In this document: piece by piece, positions 7,883-17,700 of the stretch
Layout of the letters: each line of letters begins with the position of its first letter
How positions within the stretch are numbered: position 1 is the stretch's first letter
NCBI GenBank assembly: GCA_902490365.1
Contig: CABUDQ010000031.1
Span: 1-27,052 of the forward strand
Source of the DNA: an uncultured Collinsella sp.
GTDB lineage: Bacteria; Actinomycetota; Coriobacteriia; Coriobacteriales; Coriobacteriaceae
Length of the DNA stretch: 27,052 nt
Direction of reading: 5' to 3'
Position numbers and translations under genes: made by a program
The notes under the pieces: generated by a model
What the model was told of the DNA's origin: nothing
Database searches by the model: none
Seen by the model: only the letters and a program-made list of their open reading frames with translations

Positions 7883-8278
7883 CTATTCCGCCTTTTTAAC
7901 GCGCGGCTTGCGACCGCGCGGCTTATCGACCAGTGCGGACTCACCGCTCTCGCGGTACTGACGGCACCAAGCCTTGACCGAAGACTCGCTAGGAATCTTG
8001 TGCTTGATCATGGCCTCGCGAACCGTTAAGCCGTTTTCCAAGCGGTCCTTGACCACGGCGAGCTTAACTTCGTACGAATAGGTGTGATGATGCGAACCGG
8101 CGTTGAGAACGGCGTCGGCACCGCCTACGGCATACGCGCGGGCCCACTGACGAGCCGTGGCCTGGGGAATGCCAAGCTCCGCGGCGAGGGCGCGATGACC
8201 GACCCCCTCTTGGAGGATCTCGACGGCGCGCTGCCTAACCTCGGGCGCATGCGTGCGAGTCCTAGTTGCTTCCGACAT
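7883..8278 (-). CDS. Helix-turn-helix protein, IS150/IS3 OrfA-like (solitary)
   Basis: This 131-residue protein contains two helix-turn-helix units: about residues 10-55 (GHRALAAELGIPQATARQWA) and about 65-115 (LTVREAMIKHKIPSESSVKAW). It ends in a basic tail (GRKPRVKKAE). This is the layout of the DNA-binding OrfA (InsJ-like) of IS150-group IS3 transposases. No OrfB integrase frame follows; the next 180 bp lead into the hydrogenase operon, and no terminal inverted repeats were recognised. It is therefore either an IS remnant or a domesticated DNA-binding protein. An upstream in-frame GTG (8287) exists, but AAGAAG sits eight bases before the ATG at 8278 and directly abuts that GTG, so the ATG is preferred. 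Confidence 0.75.
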   Translation of the reverse strand: MSEATRTRTHAPEVRQRAVEILQEGVGHRALAAELGIPQATARQWARAYAVGGADAVLNAGSHHHTYSYEVKLAVVKDRLENGLTVREAMIKHKIPSESSVKAWCRQYRESGESALVDKPRGRKPRVKKAE

Positions 8279-8569
8279 ACCTGCCACTTCTTAGCCTTAA
8301 CCGTTAATCTGCTTTCTTACGTGCATGTTAGATAGTAGCATTTTGCTGTTCGCGCGTAGCAGTTAATTGAAAATAGCAACGGCGGCATCTGGGCATTTGC
8401 CATTTATTTGCGACATTTCTTTACCTTATATTTACGCAGCTAGTTAGCTCGCAGCTCATTGACGGTGTTTTACCAACCAGATTGGTATCTTTTTGTTTGG
8501 CTGGTATGGTTTGTGTAATTATTAACCCCTCTTCAGCCCGCACCTACATGTCAACTTTCCACTTACTTT
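8279..8569. other. Gene-free upstream region of the helix-turn-helix gene
   Basis: This AT-rich stretch has no credible coding frame. On the minus strand TACTAT (around 8330-8337) could serve as a -10 box for the helix-turn-helix gene, but no matching -35 box was found. Near 8470-8520, GGTAT-containing words recur without forming a clean palindrome. Nothing else is recognised. Confidence 0.3.
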
Positions 8570-8650
8570 CCAGCTTTCCACCTAGCTTTCCAGCTTTCCA
8601 CTTAACTTACCACCTAAGGTGGAAAGCTGGAAAGCTAGGTGGGAAGCTGG
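8570..8650. repeat. Long inverted repeat built of AGCTTTCCA words
   Basis: The arms at 8578-8601 and 8619-8642 are 24 nt long and perfectly complementary, around a 17-nt loop. Pairing continues outward to about 8570 and 8650 with one mismatch. Each arm is itself made of a repeated word (AGCTTTCCA, twice), and another copy lies just outside at 8550-8580. It sits downstream of the giant surface-protein gene, beyond that gene's terminator, and has a design counterpart at 22830-22873 on the other side of the operon. Confidence 0.85.
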
Positions 8651-8679
8651 GGCAGCAGCAGGCCAGGAGAACAAGAAAA

Positions 8680-8707
8680 GGGGCGGCAACCGGGTGGTTG
8701 CCGCCCC
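8680..8707 (-). terminator. Intrinsic terminator of the giant surface-protein operon
   Basis: A perfect 12-bp GC-rich stem (8680-8691 with 8696-8707) with a 4-nt loop is followed on the minus strand by TTTTCTTG. It begins 27 bases past the stop of the giant gene. A second 7-bp hairpin with loop AGTT (8713-8730) lies between stop and terminator. Confidence 0.9.
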
Positions 8708-8733
8708 CTTTGCGAAGCCAGTTGGCTTCGGAA

Positions 8734-11700
8734 CTAGTGGTCGATGCCGTTGAGGTTCACCCTCGTGAGCGTGTAGGTCACATAGTCGGGCGATTGAGGC
8801 TTTGCGCTCGCCACGTCACCCTTGACCAAGCTCGCTGTCATCACCAGACGATAGTTCGCGTAGAACTGCTCACGCTGTTCAACCTGCGTGTTGACCTTAA
8901 CGGTAAAGGGCAGGCTAAACGTCGTATTACCGTTCTTCGTTTTGAACTTGCCGTTCTCCTTCGAGTCAGTGAAGGTGATCGTGCTACCGGAGGGAGCGAC
9001 CGCGGCAAGCTTACTCTCCGTCACTGTTACGTAGTTGGAGATATCATCCGTTACGCTCTCATACGTGCCGTCGGTTCCGCGGCGCTGAAGCGCGAGCGTG
9101 TACACAACAGAGTCTGCGTTCGCAATTGCCTCGGCGGCGTTGCTGAGTCCACCCAGTTCATACGTGGCACCCAGACCAATCGTGCCATTCGCGATCGGAC
9201 GCAGGTCGTCCACGTTAATACCAAGCTGCGACTTATCTGGCGCAGAAAGCGTAATGGTCGTATCACCCGTGTCCATGCGATAGTACCCGACGTTACCGCG
9301 CTTCGTCTGCGTCAGGCTCGAGGTATTAAGGCCTTCCTTACGCGTCGAAAGCTTGGCGGTATAGGACATCTTGGTACAAGCGTCCTCGCCAGACTGCTTG
9401 GACAGGGAGATGACCTTGTTGCAGCCGTCCGGCGTAAGGCGAATCTCTTCCACAGCCGTGCGCACGGTAAAGGATCCGCCCGTTGCACGCTTGCGGATTC
9501 TGGCGAGGTCACAATCGAGCTTGAGCTTCAGCGAGTCATCGCCCGTATCCGTCACGGTCTGCGTGAACGCAGGCGTCGAAGAATCACACTTCGCCCAATC
9601 TTCGCCATCCCACTTATAGTTCTGATTGTCGATGGCAACATAGAATTTAGCGATCGCCGAGGTTCCGCTCGGGAAACTACTCACCCCCGTCAGGGTATTG
9701 TTGGCGCCATACTTGCACAGTGACGTATCGAGCTGATAGAACAAAGAGTCCGAGTCAGCATAGCTCTGACTTGGGTTAAACGTAATCGTGTCGGTAACGT
9801 CAAGAGAAAGAACGTAGGCGGCGCCGTCCGTCGACTTCGAAACCGGAGTGCGCGCCTCCGGCTTCCCGTCGTTAACTTCCTGCCCGTAATTGGACAAGAT
9901 GCTGTATGTCGATGCCGTACCGTTTTGATTATCGTCGCCACCGGTGCGCAAGACGTGATGCAGATTCCAAGATATGCGGCCACCCGAAGAATTCGAGTCA
10001 ATAGACGAAGCCGTAAAACCGTTGATACTAGCTTGCGTCACGCCGTCGCCCGACTTGGGCACGTTGACAACTAGGTAGACGCTCTCCGATGCACGCTTCT
10101 CTCTGCCGGTATCCTTCTCCTTAGGTACCTTTAGCGTATAGCGGCTGTTGCTGGGAACGTCAGCACCCGCAACCTTAAACAGCGTCCACTTGCCATCGAG
10201 TTTCGCTTTAGCGGTCGCCTCTGCCTCGTTATCACACACGGTCCATGTGCCGGCGCCATCCTGTGTGGCCGACACATCCAAAATCTCGCTCAGCCATCGC
10301 TCCTGATATGGATTGCCCGCAGAATCCTTAAAGCCGTCGTTTCCGCTCAGGGAAACGCTCGTTGCTCCGCCTTCGCCCACCGTATAGTGATACTCTCTGC
10401 CACCGGCCCGGCCGTCAACGTTCGCATCGATGAGCGTAAGCTGGGTGCCCTGGGGCAACCTTCCGTCGGCACCATTGAAGAGGATGCTCTTACCGAGCCC
10501 CTTCATCGAGCCGCCAGCAGCCATATAGCTGTCCCAGCCAAAGTCGACTTCCTTCCCATTGGCAGAATTGTATGTCCAGGTAAGCAGACCCGTCATCGGC
10601 TCGCCAAAGCTCGTAAGCACGTGTGCATCTTTTCCAAGGTTAGCGTAGTCTTTTTCTTTAAATTTGATGCCGTAATCATACGTTGCAGCGAAATCAATCT
10701 CGAGCTTGCGCTTAACGACGATCGGCACCTGAACGTTGTAGCTCTGACCCGCCTCGGTAAAGGTAACGGTCAGGAGCGTAAAGCGGCCCTTGCCGTTGTC
10801 CCAATCGGAGCTTGGGCTAAACGACATATTGTTCTTGCCGTTGTTCACTACGCGAAGCGTGGGATTGTTCGACGCGTCATCGTCCTTAACGAACACACCA
10901 TCCTTGAGTTGGAAAACATCTGCTTTGGCCGTCACGTGCGGATTGGTGCCATTCTCGTTATTCAATCTGCAAGCGTCAGAGAAGCCGCCGTTCGTGATGA
11001 TGTTTAGATAGCTCTTGGCCGTCGTATTATCGGTACCCGAGATCACCAAAACGGGAAAATCCGTTGCAACCTTGCTGTCGCTTGCATCGTTATTCGCATT
11101 GAACATGCTCGCCACGGATTTGGCGTTATAGCTCGACGTATTTTGATAGGCGCCATCGTCATTGATGCCGCCGATGTTGGTGTAGGTATAACGGTTGGCA
11201 ACGCCGGGGCTCGACGGATTCTGGATGGCCGTGGCAAGGCCAACGTTCATGCCGTCGCCGAACAGATAACGGCCGGCCGTGTCAGCATCGGAGGCGCGCA
11301 CAACAAGGCCACTCGTCGGACTCGTCGTGACGTAGGGCGAAACGGCCACCGTCACATTGCCGTTCGCAGCATCGTTGCCATACAGTGTCGCGCCCTTGGC
11401 ATCGGAAAGCTTGTCTTCATAGGCAGCAAATGCGATGTATGACTTTTTGTTCACTTTTTTAAGGTCGTCGGTGCCGGAAGAATTGCGCATCAGCTTGAGC
11501 GATTCACTCGCACTGTTTGGTCTAATGGCAATTCCTGCGACAAAAACGTTGACGAGATCAGCGGATGAACTATTTCCGAACAAATAGCCCTGGCTAGTTT
11601 GCGCCCCAAAGATATTGCGATCCATGAGCACATTTACGAGCCTAAATGAGCCACGGCCATCGCCAGACACGCCACCAGAACAACTTCCCAGCGATGAGTT

Positions 11701-14700
11701 CCATGCAGCGTTCTTGCTACCGGTAAAGTTATTCTCGCCAATGGTCGAGTTCAAAAGCGTGACAGAGTTCGCCGTGTTACCGATCGAGCCAACAACACCA
11801 CCAGAATACGAACCATCGACGACCAGTCCAGTGATAGTTGAATTCTTGACCTCGAGGGCACACCCACCTTTCAGATCACCGATTAAACCGGCAGAGCACT
11901 CACGAGCACCAAGATAGATGTCTTTTATTACACAGCTATCGAACTTAAATGCACCGCCCGAAGCTGCTTCGCCGACTGCACCAGCAACGTACTTAAGATT
12001 ATTCGATCCTCTAACACCAAATACCGTTTTATTCTGCACGTCGCCATGGATGCACAGATTGTAGACAGACACGATTCCATTTTCGGACCTTCCGATAAGG
12101 CCGCCGGTCCCCTCGGTCGCGCTCGATGCTGCCGGCTGAAGCGTGACATTGCTGATCTCCGCCTTTCCGGCACCCTGCGAAGGCGTTCCAGCGTCATCGG
12201 TGTTCACCAGGAAACCACCTCCGGCAAGACCCACGATACCGCCGGTCCTTGCGCTGGCAGCAGTTGACATAATTGTGGAACTCTCGGCAATAGGCATATT
12301 CGTTTTTGCCCAAACGCCACCAGCGGAATTTTGGTTCAGCTTGCCGACGAAGCCGCCGACGTTTTGCACGCCAGAAATGTCCATGTTGCTATAAGAGCAA
12401 TCGTAAAGCTTGACCGGAGAATAGCGCGTGTTCGAATTTGAGGTGTCGTTACGATTCACCAGCAAAGTTGTATCTTTATCAGTCCTGCGGCTACCATAGC
12501 CGGATGCGCCGAGCAATCCGCCAACGTTATTGGGGCCATTCACCCTGCAGCTATTCGTGGTAATTCCTGCATATTTGCCGTAATCTGCCAGCGAGCTCGC
12601 GTTCGCCGTAGTACCCGCAAGCAGACCGACGCCAACCTGCTCATTACCCGCACCACTGGAGGCGCCGGCTGCATTGATATACGTAAGAGAAATATTGCAG
12701 TCATCGAACTTTAGGTTCTGGACGGTATAGCCGCCGTTGCCCGTAGCAGCAGCGCCGTCCGTTGCCGGAGTGCCGATGCTATCCAACACGTTGGTCGAGG
12801 TATACGTTACGGTACCAAAGAGAGCGCCCACTCCGGTGAGTTTGTAATTATCATCGGCGTACTCCGTGACCCCATATACCTTGCTGGCCTCTTTGCTACC
12901 GACCTTAATTGTTGCACCGTTACCGTTGATGCACGCAACAAGCGGCACGATGCGATCGCGGTCGGCGCCCTTACCGGATGCGCATGCGTTTGAGTAGTAG
13001 CGGCCCGAAAGACCCGTGTAACCCGTGCCATAAGTAGTCATGTCGTAGGTTTCACCCGCTTTGAACTGCAAATCCATTCCCGAGACCTGCGCGGCGCAGA
13101 TGTTACCCGTCTGCCACGTTGCGTATTTCTTTACTAGGTAGGGGGAGTTAACGCCCGAGCCATCGCCTGCGTAGCCAAGCGCGTTACCCTCTAACTGGAT
13201 ACCGGGGCTTTTCATGTCATCGCTTATCGCATTAGCAAAGTCTTCAGCGGCACTCGCCGGCCTTCCAACATGTGTATAGCTCGCGTTGCGAACTTTGCCG
13301 TATTGCTTGTTGCCGAATTGGTACACTCCCTTTGCGTTGTTGCCGCCCATGTAGGCACGCGAGCCCGCATACGTTCCATACGCATCGTTCGTGGTATTCG
13401 TATTCGCCGAACCGCCGGCCGCACCGCTGCTGATGATGGCCGAGAGTACGAGCAGTCCCTGCGAGTCATTGACGGTTGTGGTTATCGCAGAGCTATTGGC
13501 GTCGTCTCCCCTATAGCGGCCCTGCGTCGCATCCGTCTTGATGCACCCCGTCTTCGAAGTATCCAGATTGTTCACCTTGTAGTTACGATCAGTGTTGTCG
13601 AGACTCTTATCATCGGTAAGCTCGCTGAACGCATAGCCGTCGATCACGCGGCCAACATATGGGTTGTCGTAGAGAGAAGCGCCAGCGCTATGCCAGTCGT
13701 TAAGGGCACCGTCGCCGCGGGAAGAGTTGCGGAAGATGACGCCGCCACCCGCAACAGCACCAACGTAGCCGCCAACGGGCACAAGGTGCGCGCCGCCATT
13801 ATCGCCTGCTGCCCCAGCAACGCTAAAGCCGCCAGACGCTTTCACCGACACGCCATCGATGATATTGTCACCGCCCATGATGCAACCGATCACGCCGCCA
13901 AAAAACGCGCCCGGCACGCCAGAGGCGTCTTTATTCTTATGTGCAATAGAGGCCGCCTTGCCCGAGTATTCAATGTTCAGATTACTCACAACGCTACCGT
14001 AGCTATACGGGATCAACCCAGAAAGCGCACCTGTGTCCTTGGAGTTGTGGATCTTGATAGTCGCCTGCGTAGCTGCCTGCGACGAGCCCCTCAGATTACC
14101 AACGATAACGCCACGGAACGGGTAATCTTTATTACCCAAGCCCTGAAAAACGGCAGCGTCCAGCTCAAGCGTGTCAGTGCTTTCCCCCTTGTCGTTCTCC
14201 GGCTCGATGCTGTAGTAGGCACTCTGGAGATAGCTGTGCATCGTCGTATCGTCAAGCGTGTCATTGGGGTCGATGTCGTTCCCGATCATTCTCACCCATG
14301 TTTTGCTCGCCTGCTTGTAGACGTACGTCACTTCATTACTAGCATCCTTGCTGGACGAGCGGCGCTGGCATAGCGTTTCCTGATCGGCCGCAATCGTAAC
14401 TTCCCAGCCGTCGCTTGGATTCTGAGTATTGATGTACTCAGCAACCGTGTTGAGCTCCGTTGCCTTGGTTATGGTATAGGGATCACCATAGGTGCCGCAG
14501 CCTGTCGTAAGCTTGGGCACGCGCTGGTTAACTTTGATTTCATGGTATTGGACTTTGTTTTCGTTGACATTGCCCTTTTTCACATACGGGAGATAACCAC
14601 CGAATTGCGGAGTATCCGCATTTGCCTCTTTGTTGTCAACGGTGACGAGGCCAGCGCGGGTCCCATAGGTGCTCTCGTTGTAGTACCAGAGTTGCTTACC

Positions 14701-17700
14701 AGAGTATTCGCCCTTCGAGTCGATCTCGCTGCCGAATGTGACCTTATCGTTTGTCTGGTCATCCTTTATAAAGGTATACACCGCCGAGCCGGTCTTCCCC
14801 TCGCCGTAGCCAAAGCTCTCAAGCAAGCTTGCACGGGTAAAGATGGCGTTGTTCGTAGCACTCGGCACGTTGATGGTACCAAACGTCGCCGTAACCTGGT
14901 CGGCACTCGAACCCACGCCCAGTCTTCCAAAAAGTGAGGTTGCCACCTTGGTGTTGCGGCCGTATCCCGTAGCCGTGATGTTCTTCGCGCTCAGGTTCAC
15001 GTACGTCTGCATCTCGTTTATAAGCAGAGGCATATAAGCATCAGCGCCCGTGGCCTCACTAGCGCCATCGACGGTCAAATTGTTGAGCGTAAGGCCATCA
15101 ATCGAGATTTTTCTAATAGTGGTGGTCGTGCCATTGTTAGACCCATACACGTAGCGACACACCAGCGCGCCCGAAGAGCTTCCACCCGCGGCGGCAATAT
15201 CATTCTTGCTTCTCCCGTCATTGACAACGGGCCCAACAGTGCCACCCAAAGTGACGGCATTCACCGTAAGATCGCCATTTGCCACCGTTCGGAAAAGACC
15301 GCAGTGCATGTTCTCGTGCTGGGTAGCAGCAGAGTTCAGCTTGTTGCTTTTCTGCTCGGCCTTGATGTCGGAGTAATGGAAGGTGATGGTCGCATTACCA
15401 ACCGTCACCTTTCCGTTCGGCTGGGTGGGATAGTAACTATAGCCCGTCAAATCAATTTCGACGCTTCTGCCGCTTTCGCCGCCGATGGCCACGGCGTCGT
15501 TGAACGCTTGCGGCACAATCATCGAGCGAATTGCGGCTGGAGCATAGCGATAAGCAGACCATAAGAGCAGCTTTTCCGCCGTATCGATTTTGCTAATTTT
15601 GGAGCTGCCTTGCCCAAGTGCCGCATAGGCTTTGTCGAGGTTGTAGTAATACCTCGTCCAGGCATTCGTGTTGTGGTTCTTGCCGAAATCGGAACGGTTG
15701 CGATAGCTGTTGTCGTTTCCCGGCTCTCCGCTCATGTCGAGCTTGCCGTCATTAACGCCGTCTTTGGTATGAAGCGAAACGACGACATTCCATTCGCCGT
15801 CCATGAGTTTGCTGGCGTCTTTATTTCCATAGGCAGGCCTCGTGCTGTTGCCGACCCATTCATCAAACGAAGTAGCATTGTCGTTGCTTTTGATTGCCGT
15901 GTTGTTGATTTTCACGCCATTGCCCGCAGCAACACCATTGACCTTATATGCAGTGTCCCAACCCGCCTTGTTCTCCAGATACAAGCCGCTATAAGTTTCC
16001 ACTCCATATGTTGTGGAATTCTCCGTCCTACCGCCTCGACCGATGAGCAGACCAAGCGTTGTAGCGCTCTCGGCATTGATGGTTGCACCAGAAAGATCGA
16101 TGGCATAGTTGTTGATAACCCAGTGACCGCTGGCTGCATATACGAGCCCGCCGAGTTCACCTGAGCTGTTTGCTGTTATGGAAGCGTTGTTCGTCTTGAG
16201 AGCATACGTGCTGTCGCTGGTGTTTGCGCTATCCCCGATGGTGACAACCGTATTGCCCCAGCTGTAGCCCAAAAGACCGCCAGCGCCGTTCTTCGCGTCA
16301 CCGTTCTTGCCAACGGTCATGCTGAACGAATTGAACGTAAGTCCTGTGATGTTGACGTTGGTCGTATTCGCCGCGGTGCCCTGAGTGATGCAGCCGATAA
16401 GGCCGCCAATCTGGGATTTCTTATTGCTCGCGCTGTCGCCCGCGGTAATCGCATTTTCGCTCGCGGTCGCGTCACCGACCTCGAGACTCGTCACGTTGAC
16501 GATAGCGACAACGTCCGCCACATAACCGATAGCGCCGCCAATGCGCGTGTTGCCGTTGAGGGTAGCGCCCGTTTTGACGGTCGCTTGCGCCTTCGTGCTG
16601 CCACTTATGTTGCTGCTGCCGAAAGTAACGGTTCCACCACCCCTCACGCTACCAGCAATGCCGCCAATGTTGACATCGTTGCCGAACGTATCATCGCAGG
16701 TGATTTTCGGCTTGCACGTAACGCCGCTGAGCGTTGTCTTGCCAGTGATAGTTGCCGCAAGCGAGCCAGCGTCGACGCCTAAGCCGTTATCGAACTTCAT
16801 AACGCCATCGACGGTGAGGTTATTCACCGTCGCGCCACCGCCGATAGCGGCAAAGAGGCCCAGACGGCTGTGCCGGTAAATCTTGCCGTTGCCTTCAGTC
16901 GAATCGTTTGCGCCAAGCGCATTGCCGTTGCGCGTACCGTAAGGTTCGCCAATCGCCAAGGTAACGGTATGATGGTTGCCCTCGACAGCCCCTACGAAGG
17001 CATTAACTTGCCCGGACCCATCACATGCAAGACCTTCAAGGCCTGTACCTCGCAGGTCAATGTCGGAAGTAATTGAGATAGCATTCCCACTATTACCATA
17101 CCAGCTCGTAATATTAGCCGTGCCGATGCCGAATACACCGCCAAAGTAGCCGTTCGTTTGGACCGTCATGGCAATGCATGCGAATGTATCCGCATCATTA
17201 ATGAGGTATGTACCCGACTTCCCGTCACCATTTTGGGACCGTAGCTGATAACCCCAAGAGTAGCCAGCACTGCTGCCAGCATCTGGAGCACCACTCAGAT
17301 TGCACAACGGCTGATAAAAGGTGCTTTCATCAAGTTTAATAAGATCCTTGCTGAGCTTGCCCTCCTCTCCGGTCAGGCGGATAACCTGGTTATAGGTCAG
17401 GTCATCGATCCTCGCCGCAGCAGGACGTTTGTAAAGCCAATAATTATCGTTCGTTGCCTCAGCATCCGAGCCTGAACCTAGAGCAAACACCAATGGGGCG
17501 CATCCATCCAAGGATCTAAGAATTTGGCTGGTATTACCGTTGGCCTCGAGCTTGCAATCGGATAAATCGGTAGTCCCACGCAAGCGCAAGACGCCGTTCC
17601 ATGCCGAACCCACAATTCCGGCACCACATGCGATTGATTCGTTTTTATCAGTTTCAACGCGAACGTCCCCGCAGTCCAGAATTCCAAAACGCGAACGCCC

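Noticed and set aside
8734..8800. Sortase (LPXTG) anchor at the end of the giant protein
   Set aside because: The C-terminus ends in ordinary beta-type sequence (TLTRVNLNGIDH) with no LPXTG, hydrophobic segment or basic tail.
8482..9723. 413-codon plus-strand frame over the end of the giant gene
   Set aside because: It crosses an inverted repeat and a terminator, lies antisense to the giant protein and shows no motif.
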